Below are positions 42,501 to 55,991 of a DNA stretch of 64,000 nt, piece by piece; position 1 is the first letter of the stretch, and every line of letters begins with the position of its first letter. The notes under the pieces were generated by a model. That model was given only the letters and a program-made list of their open reading frames with translations. It did not search any database and was not told the origin of the DNA. The position numbers and the translations under genes were made by a program. Source of the stretch: Archivesica marissinica (taxonomy: Eukaryota; Mollusca; Bivalvia; Venerida; Vesicomyidae); contig CM026398.1 in the NCBI GenBank assembly GCA_014843695.1, positions 18,239,827 through 18,303,826 on the forward strand, read 5' to 3'.

Positions 42501-45500
42501 CCTCCAGTGCCATCTCATGCAGTGCTACATATGAGTAGATGTGGGCACGGAGAGCGCGCTTGTAGTGGTTGCATTTCAGGATCTGCCTTGTTGTGGCAGA
42601 ACCATAGACATCGGCTTCCATCCAGGCATCATCTATGCCCAAGTTCTCCATGGAGGCGCCGAGAGCTCGCAGAGCAGCCATGACGACATGTAGTTCGCCC
42701 AGTCTGGGGACAACTGTGCTTTTCAAGTCCGGCCTGGCATCTAGCAGCTGCACCACCTTCTCGTAGAGAGCCATGTCAAATGAAATGACCGTCGGATGAT
42801 CGTCACCAACTGCCAAGTACCTCAGCTGACTTGCTTGCATGATCACAGTCAGTAGGGTTGGCCATTCGTGTGCCACCTCTGGGAGTAGTGGTAAGGCCCC
42901 AACTTGAGTCACGGACTGGTGTGTAGACAGCAGTGAGTTGTAGCCTGCCCAGCCAGGAATCTTGCTGGACTGTCCTCCGTCTTTCATCCTGGATAGAACA
43001 GAGGCGACAATCCATGCCAGCTGTGTCAGCTGATATGATTCAGAGACTCCCACCTTGTTGATAGTGAAGTCCTCTGTCCTATGGATTGGCTGTGGCTTGG
43101 GCTTGTCACAGTGCAGCACATCTACATGGTATGGGGTGACCGATAGACTCTGTGCATCACCTATGACCAGAGGTGGTGCTATCGGCTCTCCGGGAACATC
43201 AGCTTTCTGGTACACTGCAGTAACCGTTCCAGGAGTGGTTCCTTTCCCATCAGCAGTGTCCTCGGCAAAGTCTGTGTTGTCTGCAGCAAAGAAGACGAAG
43301 GCGCCCTTCTTCAAGAATGGTGGCACATACAGGCCTTGGAACTGTCTGGTGTTTTCCACGACGGCATTGGCAAGAGCTGTCTCTATGAGCAGGGTGCGAC
43401 CATACGAGACACAGTGGCCCTGTCCATTGAGAAGACCCATCAGCATTTTGCTTCGTGTGTCATGATGCACAGTCAGACCCAGTCCCAGGACTTGGGGGTT
43501 TTCTCTTATATGTTGGGGCCTGAATGTTGCCGTGTCGCTGCTTGGCTTGTACTTGACCTGCCTGTTGGACTTGAATCCAAACATGATGTTTTGACTCACT
43601 GTGAGTGCTGCTCTGTCAACAGCACTGGTTCTCGTATCTTTTTCCAGATTCTGCACAGGCCCGACCATGATCCAGCGAATCAGGGTGTACAGTTCAGCTG
43701 GAACATCATCCATGTTGCTAGACACTGGTATGGCAGTTGATGGCTTGTCCTTCTTTTTGAAGTCTGCAATTAGCTTGCGTATCACCTGTGCATACTTGTA
43801 GATGGCCTTCATTTGCGTCACGCCGTCGTCACCACTTGCGATAGCACAATGGAACATGCCTTCCTCACATGCATCTGGAGAGTAGATGACAGCCGATTTC
43901 CTTCTATCTGTTTGTAGAACAGACTTCACGCTGGGCAACTCAGTGAGGATCTTTGCCTTCAGCCATTTTCTTGTGAATGCAGGTGAATGGTTCTCCAAGC
44001 CGTCTGCACCAAGCATGTTGAGGTATGTGGTTTCAATGGCATCCATTGAGAGGTAAGCTTGTTGTTGAGTTTGCACATTGATGAGGTTGATCAGCTCAAT
44101 CAGACTCACCCTTTGCAGTGGGTGTTCTTTGTGTGTGCTTCTTGTTCTGGTTGCATCACGTACAGGGTGGAACAGATGTATTGTCCAACATGATTTGTGG
44201 TACCTAACGTCTATTGCGTGTGCATCAGTTGGTGAGATAGATGTGTTCAGCCTCGTTTTCAATGAGGCATCTCCAGACATCGCCACAGCTGTACTCAGTT
44301 GCTTCCCGGCATTTTCAGTCCTGACTGTCAACAAATGCTGGCCATCATCCTTCTGACAGAAGAAGCACCGGTCCTTGTCCAACGGCACTGTGGACGACCG
44401 TTTGAACGGTGCTGGTGAACCAGAAGTTGATGGGCCTGGTTCATCCATTTCGGTGCTGTCTCTCTTGTCCATGTCTTCTGCCAGTGTAGCTTCCAGTAGA
44501 CCGTGCGTGGTCGTTGCGGTCCATGGCACGTTGTATCTGGACCTTGTTGGTTGCATTGGAGTAACAAGCGCGATGCCAAACTGCCCTCTCTGTGCACAAC
44601 GTCTCTTTTGTGCTGTCTTTGAGTCGTCTTTGGACTTGGACGAAGTTGCCATCATGCAGACTAGCTCTCTCTTGTATTTGCTCCGTAGATGCTTGTATGA
44701 GTCTGTTCTGGGCTGTAACACCATTGGTCCTCTCGTAACATCTTCAGACTGGCACAGCATGCACATCTTCCAGTTGGTTGATTCCTGGGTTCCGGGCACC
44801 CGATGACCAAGCTGTGGCACCTCACTCATGGTCTATTAGTAATAGTACTGGAACCTGCAAGCGCAAAAAAGGAAACGTTTAGCTTATTGTACACTACTTG
44901 GTACCACTATATTCATTGCCCCTACAAATGTAGGTTTAGCCGTTAAAACCAGGACTCTATGTCACCTAGAAGTTGAGATACTGAGAAACGCCCATTCTTA
45001 AGGCGGCCATTTTGAAAATCCAAGATGACCGCCTTGTGGTTACGGCTTAACTTATTGTACTTGGTACCAATATATTCATTGCCCCTACAAATGTAGGTTT
45101 AGCTGTTAAAACCAGGACTCTATGTCACCTAGAAATTGAGATACTGAGAAACGCCCATTCTTAAGGCGGCCATTTTGAAAATCCAAGATGACCGCCTTGT
45201 GGTTACGTTTAGCTTATTGTACTTGGTACCACTATATTCATTGCCCCTACAAATGTAGGTTTAGCCGTTAAAATCAGGACTCTAGGTCCCCTAGATGTTG
45301 AGATATTGAGAAACACCCATTTTTAAAGCGGACATTTTGAAAATCCAAGATGGCCGCCATATATGCGTTCTGCAAATGGTAAACATTGGTTTTCTGATTG
45401 CTTACACTATACAGTTTCCAAAAATGTATAGATTTGCAAATCTCCCAAAAATTCCAACGAAATTACATAATGAGCCTGACTATCAGTGGGAAGTTTGTTA

Positions 45501-48500
45501 AAGCTCTGCGTGCTATGTATAAAAGAGTCAGGTCGTGTGTAAAATACAAATCAAGCGTTTCGAGCTTCTTCGATTCTGAAATTGGTTTGAAACAGGGGGA
45601 CCCGAGCTCCCCATTATTATTCATGTTTTTCGTGAATGACATCATACAAAATATCCACTCTGATATTAATGATATCGTGTCAATTGATGACTTGAAACTA
45701 TTTCTTATCTTGTATGCAGACGACATGATTTTATTTGCGCGTTCACCAGAATCCCTGCAGTTAATGCTTAAGGATGTAGAGACTTACTGTGAAACATGGG
45801 GTCTGAAAATTAATATAAACAAAACCAAAGTTATGATTTTTGAAATTGGTCGGCCAACTACAGCTGATATATACATTTACGGTACAAAAATAGAAAACGT
45901 AAGTTCGTTTAAATACCTAGGTATTAACCTATATAAAAACGGAAACTGGCTACGTACCCAAAAACATATAGCTCAGCATGCTTCCTTTTCATTACACAGT
46001 TTGTTTTCTGTATTTCACCAGATTGAATTACCACTGTCTAGAAAAGTACAGTTATTTGATATATTAGTTGGTTCTGTTCTAAATTTCTGTTCAGAAATAT
46101 GGGGTGTACATGCCGCTACAGACATTGAAATGGTCCATGTAAAATTTTTGCGACGTTTGTTAGGTGTCAGGCAGTCCACAAACTTATCAGCATTATACGG
46201 GGAACTTGGCCGTGTGCCGCTACATATATTTAGAAAATTTACTCTGCTGAAATACTGGAAAAAATTGTTAGCTAAAGATGAATCATCTTTGACTTTTAAA
46301 ATGTACTCATCAATGAGAAACGATGCGGACAATAATGTTACATATCGAAATAAAAATTGGGTTATGTATATTAAAAATATTCTTGATGAGCATGGGTTTG
46401 CGTATGTATGGAGGGACCAGGTTATTGATAACACACTCTTATGTTAATTAAACAACGTATATTTGATAACTATTATCAGTCATGGTATTCGGACATAAAC
46501 AATTCCCCGCGTCTACAGTCATACTGTATTTTTAAACATAATTTTGACCGCGAGATATACCATGAATGTATATATGAGAGAAAATATCTTATTGCGCTGT
46601 CTAGATTTCGGGTGTCTGCTCATCATTTATTTATAGAATCAGGTCGATATAGCAATATACCTCGGGAACAACGACTCTGTAAATCATGTAGTATGAAAAA
46701 ACTTGAATCTGAATTCCACTTTTATTGGTCTGCCCTAACTACAGGGATTTGAGGATAAGGTACTTTAAACCATATTTCTGTCATTGGCCAAGCCTAAATA
46801 AGTTTGCCTCATTGTTAAATTCTACCTCTAAAATTGTAATAAATAATTTGTCAAAGTATCTCTACTTTGCAAATAAGATAAGCGTTTCTGTTTGAGGTTG
46901 GTCAAAGAACATGATTGTCTATTATGTATTATCGTCAAAATCTACTTGTACATGCAACCGTTTTTCTGAATTTGTATATGACCTTCAGAAAATGGTATCT
47001 ATATAATAACATGTCTTCTCTGAAAATTTGTATATAACACTTTAAACATTGTAATAATGTTGTATGTGAAATAAACTGATTGAATTGAATTGAATTGAAT
47101 ATTGAAGGTTGTGTTTGATCTCAGAAAGGGTCTGAGTGAGTGTGAGATACTGAAGTCATGGTTGGTGAGCATACGGTCCCGTGCTCCAGGCTGCCCCGTG
47201 ATCATCGTGGGAACACATCTAGACAGACTGTCTAATGGTAATATAATAACATACAACCCAGGATAACAGGCATCCGGCGCATACCACCTAAGCACAAATA
47301 AACATTTCTGAAGAAATAAACAATTGTTAGTATAGATTATCAAACAATTTATTTCTTCTGAAATGTGTGTTTTTGTCTAGAAATGATAATACCCTTGACC
47401 ACCTACGCATAAACACACATTTCTGAAGAAAACAAAATTGTTAGTATAGATTATCAAACAATTCTTTTCTTCAGAAATGTGTGTTTTTGATTATAACTGA
47501 TAGTTTTTTTATGCTACACTGTGGGTCGTAATATTGTCCTAGGATGTAGTAACCCTGGGGGTTCCAAGGTATGCGCCGGTTTCCCGTGCCCTGGATAAAT
47601 AAAGAATCACAAACTGAGATTTCAAATAATTGGAACCACCGAACTGGAGTCCGCAACGCTCTGTTGTCATGGTAGTTGCTATACCAGTCGACTGAAACTA
47701 AACTAACCTGACTGAAATATCCTCATATGTTCTTGTCATTGTAAATATACAATAACTTACCAGTTTATTAGCTCGTAGTTCCTCTATTTAAGTGATGATA
47801 CACATACCCCATATGCATGACACAATTTACATTATGTACACTATGACCATACGATATCCTCGCTCCATGAACTAAACAGTTTGATTCTTCGAGTTAATTA
47901 TGTTTAAAATTGTAACTGTTTTATTATTTTTAGTCACTTACATGTCGATATCCCCATTTATCCCCATGAAAGGTGTTGTTAGGTAAACTGAACGCCGGCG
48001 ATATAGTCCATAATGGGGCTGATGAAGGCCCGATACCCAAACAAAACAAACAAACAAAAACAACAAAGAAAACAAACAAATTGAATGGGGATGTCTGTCG
48101 AACATTTTGCAAAACCTAAGCTTTCCAAAACGCTAAATGGCAAAGATGCAAATGAAGTGCAGTCTAATGCTGTTCAGTAAGGGTAACCATGACAACAAAT
48201 AAGGGTTTATTCCACCCGGAAACTGCCTAGAACAGCATCTATTTATAACAACTCTACTGTATGGCCTATATGTACATACACATACGCAGACTCGTGTCCA
48301 ACTTTAAGTTTCTTAGTACAGTACATACTGTTTACTCTACGTATATAGACCAGTATAAACATATTATTATGCTGACTGTTTAATGTTTCTCGTAATCTGT
48401 CAATGATTTAATGACACATATATGTTTAATTTCAGATGGACATCAAAAGAAAATCACACAAATTACAGACATGTTGCGAGAAGTAAATATTAAACCAGGT

Positions 48501-51500
48501 TTGTTTTGTTGAGTTTTCATGAACGTGTAAAACGTCTTGTTTGGTAGCATTACACAAACAATAAACTGTATTACAGTAACAGCAATCTGTTCTCCACAAC
48601 TATGAATTGAAATATCAGATATATATATGATCTTACATGAGTGGTGAGTTCATAAAATATGGCATGAAATCACCACTAGTGTAATATCCTTTTTATACAA
48701 TACCATATTTTGGGTATTAATCGTACTTTCACACAAAATAGCACTGCTATTTTCAGTTTGGTGCCAAGTGTCAGCGCAAATTCGCATGACGTCACTACGC
48801 AAAGCAGCGTTATGTTTATGTTTTAAACAGCGTTATAATTGCATCAAGACTTATTTTAAATCGTAGTTGGTCTTACCATTAACATTATGTACCAATTCAA
48901 ATAGAAAGATGCATACTTTAAAGTTTAATTTACAAATTATATGGATTATTCCCTCAACCAATCAGAATCGTTCCAGGTGTTATTACACGTGTGTACATAT
49001 AATAAATTATGACATGACTGTATTAGCAAGCAAAGTTATGTGGTAAACTTATACATAAAATACTTGTATTTGTAGGGATGTGGTTATATTGAAACATTTG
49101 ATGATAACTACATGTACATGTTATCAATCTGCTCATTGCTTAACATTTTGTAATAATACAGATACAAATAAGAGCATATGTGTTTGTTTAAGTGAATGGT
49201 TGAATTATATTTAACCGAATGAACATAGAAAGCATTATTATAATATTAATAGCTGTACATGTTCATGCGTGAAATAGTATTTAAACAAACAATATTATTT
49301 AAAATTTTAAACTGAAAGTTTTTTAATGATTAAACACGATGCATCCGTGCGCTAAATGGAGGTAGAATGTCATGTTTAGACGACCATTAATGACACCACT
49401 GAAAGATTGAATGCGAAAATGTTCGCGTTGACAACATTTCAAAATGTAGCGACTAGATACCACACGTGCAAAGCAGTGAGAAATAAAATGTGGTATTCCA
49501 ACCATGTGTACAATTCTATATTTCACTGGAAAGCATAAACTAATTAACTTTCCGAAGCACCTTCATTTCTTTATTATGATTTGCTACGGAGAAACGGAGA
49601 ACGAATTAAGACTATCCTAGTTAAAATAAGATTATATATTTTGAAATTACATCTACATTAAAAATGTAAAAAATATTGGATTTCTTTACGAAAAACAGTT
49701 GGGCAACATTTCGTAACATGTACAATTAAATTTTAACAACCATTTTAGAAATAGTGACATTCATCACAGCCTTTGACTGTAATTCATGTTTCCATAGATT
49801 TGCATATTTATTAATTAGATATGACTTTTAGCATATTTTTTGCTGTTTGTTGTCTACCACAATACTGTCTACCACCCAGGTTATTTGCCTACCACAATAC
49901 TGTCTACCATCCAGGTTATTTGCCTACCACAATACTGTCTACCACCCAAGTTAATACGCTGTGTTTTCAAGTCTGATATTATGTTTGGTGGTTTGATACG
50001 GTCACGAGTCCGTATCAAACCAGAACAAACTGTATCATAACTAGTTCCTGAGAATATAACGCATGCGCACTCGGTGCTAGTTGTTTACTTCCCGTAGCGT
50101 ACCAGCGTGTCAAATTTGACAGATAACCGTTGCTTGTAGTTTCGTGGTAATATTTCAATCGTTTTCGTGTATCTAATTCAGTATTTTTTATTAACGGAGA
50201 GCATGATTTCGATTATTAAATGTTCAAATTCATATCAAAGTAATACATACGTTATTACGAAGAACGAAGGCTGATATCAAGCTACCGAGGGTCGATATCT
50301 AGGCTGATATGAAACTAACCATGCAATAACCTCAAAGTATGACTTATGTTCAACGACTAGTTCCATATCGATGCCGTTGGTAATTAACGAACTACTGTAT
50401 GGGGTTTAATGTATTATAGGTTTTCCAAATATCAGCCATGTATTTTTGGTGGATGCCTCTTGTGAGAATGAGAACATTGAAGACCTCAGAAGTGCCATTA
50501 AAAAGATGGTAGACACGTATGTTTCAGATATTGCACATTCATTAACTCTTTACATGCAATTGGTGAAAATAACAATCAAATATGTCATAGATACAATTTT
50601 AATGAAATTCCACGAAACATACATTAACGAATTTTCGTCTGCTAAATTTATATGAACTTTTTATAGCCTTTGCTTTGCCTAGAATGTAAATAGTTAAAGT
50701 TTAATATATATATATATAGTCAATACCTCAGTTTAGCAACGTTCTTACCGAACATAAGTTTTGATATTTAAATAGTAAACAATTGTCGTTTATTAAATAT
50801 CAATCATCAGTCGTATATTCTATTTTCAGCTTTGAAATGCACGGGAGACGAGTGATGGGAGAGAAAATTCCAGCCAGTTATGTTGTTAGTTCAATATAAT
50901 ACTGACCATCTCTGATTGAGACCCTATCTAATTGCATATAAATAATACATATGTGTATATTGTATAACTATTAAAACCCACAGTAATGTATACAGTAATA
51001 AAAAGGCACATTACTCGTATATGGATGATATATATATTGAAGCAAACATTTCCTCAACACATTTAATATGAATCAAACACAATGTAGTGTAAGCATTATT
51101 TATTTCAGTATAAACACGTTACATAATTATATATTAACAACAATAGACTGAACGTGATTAGAACGAAAGAAAACCTATATAATTTCTTCTCCCTATCAAT
51201 TGTTCCGTAATCGTATAGTATTTGGTTATATTAAACGTTCAACTCAATTAATAGAAGTATTTAATTATCATCAAACTATTAAATTAGTTTTGTCGGATTA
51301 CACATGGAGAAGATATGTACATACGCACTCCGTACAATGCCTTGACTGTTTAAAAATTGGAGAGTTATACAAAAAACCAAGCTTGGACATGTATCCCCAC
51401 ACATATCAAGCTACATATGTTCAAGTAAACATGATTGGTATATCGGTCACTCAATATAGCAATTCTGATATATCGTTCAGCTACAAAACAAAAGTACGTG

Positions 51501-54500
51501 AACAAACAAGTTAACCGTCTAATAATCCAATTTTAACATTAAATATTGCAGTACATTGCTGATGCAATGTCTCACATGTATGGACAAACCTTTTATATGC
51601 TGAACAAGCATACTTGTGATGTCTTTCTACTGCCAACATAAATAATCATAAATAATCAGCAGAGTTGACATGTATGATCGCCTGTTATAAAATACCGTAT
51701 TATTAGTAAATGAATCATGAATATATACAATACGAATAATATAATTAATCCCATTATGTTACACTATTGTTTGTTATAGATTAGGAAGGAGAATACTATA
51801 TTTAATTTAAACATATTTTATTGCAACTTTTCCCATAATGACGAATATAATTTACAAATCACAATAACGTTACTGTAATAACATACATAAAACCTGATTA
51901 TATCCTTATACATGACATTTTTCAAAATGCAAAAGGACTGTGCTAAAGTTTTGAAAACATTAGCAACAGCACTTTCCAAAAGGTCAAATTTGTTCCGATG
52001 TATGTAGTACTAATATAAGTAAGTCTTTCAAGAAAAGTATTGTTTGGATTGAATAAGAAAATGACGGGATAGGCTCAAGAGAATGCTAAAATGAACAAGA
52101 AGAATTGAAAATAAAAGTTTAATATATTGAAGATAGGAAAGATACAATCAGGCTGCTTTCTCCTCAATCCAACATGTATGTACATATTATTTATACTTGA
52201 CGATGTTTATTCAAAGTTTCAAATAATTATTGTTTAAACTAATATATTTAACAATGACGATACATAAAACCTATTCCAGATGATTATGTGAATCATTATT
52301 AATGGTATTAGTGGGTAATTAGCTTAGGATGATATAAAAATTAATTAACACATACTTTTTATTGAGAAACTGTTTTATAAATCCATGTCGTTGCCTACAT
52401 GTATACATGTACTCGCTATAGACATTTCATGAATGTTTGTAATGCAATAAAGGTATTGTTGTTGTTTACATTTACTCATATATTATTTTCCAGCAACTGG
52501 CAGACTTATTGACAGAGAGAGCTGGGTCCAAGGACTGTAAATACCCAGTGCTACAACATAGAGAGCTCTTTGACCTTGTTCAGGCAAGGCACTTGGACTT
52601 GGACGAAGATGAATTGCAGCAGGTGATATTCTTGCTTCATATACTAGTGCAGTTTATCCTAATACTTGAGTTATTGTTGGAAACAGATACACGGTAATGA
52701 AGACTTAAGTGTCTTACCTAAGCACACTGTCACCTAGGTACTGGTAGGTTCGAACTCACGTTTTAAATACGAGGCGAACAACAATACCACAAAGGCTCCG
52801 GAGGTGTTGCATAATACTTTTCTTTGTGCATTATTGGAATTAGTTTCCGATCCGATTTTTTTGGAGACTAGGTCCACTTTGTCGTCATGGTGTATGTTTG
52901 CCATTGATACTGTGTGCATCATTGTATTTTCGATAATAAAACTTGACTTGTATATTTTTGTTCAATAATATGTACAGTTTTGTAATTTCCAAGAAAGTTT
53001 GAATCCAGGTAATAAGAATGCACACGGTTACCTTGGCTCATTTTTTCCCTTGCCGATGCTGCTTCGTTTTGTATTATTTCTCGAAATATTAAAGGCGTTC
53101 CGATTAGCGCAGTGGTAGCGCGATCGCCTCTCGCTAATACAAACCTCGAACTCGGAAGTATGTGAAATGGAACGGTGGCAGATAGATCCGGCAGGTTGGT
53201 TTTTCCGATGATTCCGGTTCATCCCACATGCACTTATACATATACGCTTACATCCGCACCAACGGGATGTGATTACTTTAAACTGTTAAAGCACTGTTTC
53301 AGAATCGTTGTATACTAAATTCTGTATATCTGTCAGTTTATAAGTATTGTAAAACTCGTGTCCTATGTTACTGAGCTACTTCGCTGGTTTTTCAATTGCC
53401 CAATTGTTGCACAGTACGATTTATCTCGAGATGAATATTATTGGTTCTTCTAGATGGACCTCTTTTGTTTTACTAGTGGTTCCTCAATATAATTTCAGTA
53501 TGATAAATGTGATAATAAATCATGTTAATTAATTTATAACCTATTTTCCCAGTAACGTTTTCGGCCATTGTATTTACAGTTTGATATATGTCGATATTAA
53601 ATAATTTAATATTATAATATGAGAAAACGGATGAAAATTGATAGCATGTAATGCAAATCAAACAACGATAAAAACAGAGACATTAGTAGAACCTCTCATC
53701 CATACGGAGTATTCATTCAGATTACAGTAACTTACCAACTATCAATTATACACGGGTGTTGTTTCAGGCTGTGCAGTTTCTTCACGAGTCCGGTGTATTG
53801 TTGCACTATGATGACGCCTCGTTGAAACTGAGAGACTATTACTTCATAGATCCAGGCTGGCTGTGTAGGATGATGGCGCAGGTTATCACAGTTAGGCAAA
53901 TCAACCCATTCATCAGTAATAATGGGGTGAGTGTTCATCACTGCGATCATTAATATGTCAGGTTGTCCGATTAGCGCTGTTGTTAGTGTGCTCTCTTCTC
54001 GCCAATGCAATCCGGGTTCGATCCTCGGACCGGGAAGTATGTAAGATGGTACGGTGGTCGCCAGATCAGACAGGTGGGTTTTCTCCGTGTACTCCGGTTT
54101 CCTCCCACACGAACGACCACATAAGTATACGCTTTCATCCGCGCCAACGAGAGTGATTAATATAAGTTGTTAAAACTTGCTTCGCAATCGTTGTAAAATA
54201 ACTAAAGTTTAAACTTATCATTAATATCTTTTTAAAATCACTATATGCAGTTTATTTTTAAATGGAAAAATAGAATCAGTAATTAATATACACATTTATC
54301 CTCGTGGGTTCGTAAATGAATTGCCGTAAAGGGACCCTGTCAATTACTAACAGGAATTGCAGCATGACCAGTTTATTTGTGGTCAGATCTTCAAAAGTCT
54401 GCTTAAATATCTCAATCTATTATTATTGAAAAACTCTCTATTTCTCAGAATATGCTTTGTCAGCAGCACATTCTCTGACGTTTTAAAGTTGTAGTCATAC

Positions 54501-55957
54501 GTAATACGTAATACGTAATATATGAAGCTAATGTTGATATGTTGATGTACTTCCTCCAACAATATTAGCTGGAGTCGCCATATGATCGAAGATGTTGGTA
54601 CAACGTTGAAAGAGGTAACCATATAAGCAGGTTGCTTTCTCCTCAATCCTAAATGTATGTACATACTATGTATACTAGTCTATGTATATTTAAAGAAATA
54701 AAATATTGTTTAAACTAACGTTGAAAACCCCCAAAACAATTGGCAATACCCAGTATAGTGCTGATAAATCATGTAACTGAAGAACTGCTGGTGAGAAACT
54801 TGTTACCAATATGTAGCTAATAGTATCCATATTATTATTATAATATTATCCACGGCCAGTAAGTTTCAAATAACATACTTAATTAGTGAACATATATTTC
54901 AGTATTGACCAACCTAAAAGGGATTTTCTGTAGATACAAGTTTACATTTCATCAGTAGTTCTTATTTTATATTTGGTGATTCCTCTCACAAGAGATTCAC
55001 ACTGGCTTGATCACGACCTTACCTATAACCATTGTCATTGCCAAACATTTGTCAACCGATGGTTGATATCTGTTGCCTTGGTATTTAAAATTGGTATAAG
55101 TATGTCAGTGTATCAGCTTTGTTATTTTGCTTCTATTTGTAGATATTAAGGAAAAAGGATATAGCAATTCTATTCAAAGGACGATCTAACTTTCCAGAGG
55201 ACCTGATCCCACAGTACATTAAGCTTCTAGAAAAGTACGGTACAATTTGATATAGACAACTTAGCAATTAACATGACGTCATACCCATACTATATCACAT
55301 GTGCAGACGGATCTGGAGTCCAGTGGTAACACGCTGGACTGGTAATCCAGGGATCGCAGGTTCGATCCCCCGTCTGACCATCATAAAATTAACAGCCTTT
55401 CAGATGGGACGTTAAACCGAGGTCTCGTGTCGGTACTTTACACCGTGCACGTAAAAGAACCAGAGGAGATTCTGGAATGGGTCTCTGTTCGTATCATGCA
55501 CTATCCTCCAAATATCTAAAATGACTAATCTCTTCAGGAGGTGTCGCTCATATGGGCAACCGGTAGCGACGATAAATAAACGTAAAACACACACTAGTGG
55601 TCATCTCTAATTAAGCAGTCAACATGTATTAAGAACCAAGTTTCCAAATTATGTTGTTTTATTATACATTTGACTTATATTAAGCAGTAACCTGTGCTAA
55701 GCAGCCACTCTCTGAGATTCCCTTGTATGGGCTACTTTAGACAGGCTTGACTGTACATGTCATAGTTAAAACAATTGTAGTTTTACCTGTGATGTAGTTG
55801 CTGGCTGGTCACTGCCTTTCCAAATCTGATTTGGGAGATAATTGCTTACCTAAAACAGTTTTTACATCAGTGCCTTATACTTATTGTTATTGCAGTTTGT
55901 ATGCCTCGTGTCAAGATCAGCAACTAGAAAACAGTGTTTTGGTTGATCTGAATATTT

Positions 55958-55991
<34 letters not shown>

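Larger units (their letters stand above)
40088..45477 (-). mobile_element. Nested 5.4-kb insertion carrying a FEN1/XPG-like protein
   Basis: Visibly GC-richer than its surroundings. It interrupts the LINE RT between ..FTKLLSE and ISGKFVKALRAMY. Its ORF is on the minus strand, with three about 165-bp repeats upstream of the ORF start (44870-45362). The C-terminal end of the ORF is cut at the left junction. I could not identify a target-site duplication or terminal repeats, so the transposition class is unknown; a processed or captured fragment is an alternative. Confidence 0.8.
38700..47100 (+). mobile_element. 5'-truncated LINE in intron 25, split by a nested insertion
   Basis: Non-LTR retrotransposon in the same orientation as the host gene. 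The 5' truncation falls inside the endonuclease domain. The 3' end has an aataaa signal (about 47070) and a (ttgaa)n tail ending at 47100, just seven bases before the exon 26 acceptor. The RT domain is broken between about 40087 and 45478 by another element. Clade not assigned; the A-less (TTGAA)n tail resembles L2/CR1-like elements (inference). Confidence 0.92.

Noticed and set aside
40521..44806. Plus-strand open frames of 60-160 codons across the insertion
   Set aside because: Shadows of the GC-rich minus-strand ORF.
40088..45477. Assigning the nested element to a named superfamily such as Kolobok, DIRS or Crypton
   Set aside because: No terminal repeats, target-site duplication or known transposase/recombinase motif could be identified by eye.
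51200..51514. 104-codon open frame in intron 29
   Set aside because: AT-rich, no recognisable similarity, no splice sites in phase.
55305..55385. Functional tRNA-Thr gene
   Set aside because: The tRNA-like head is the start of a SINE with other copies in the window; acceptor stem pairing is not intact.
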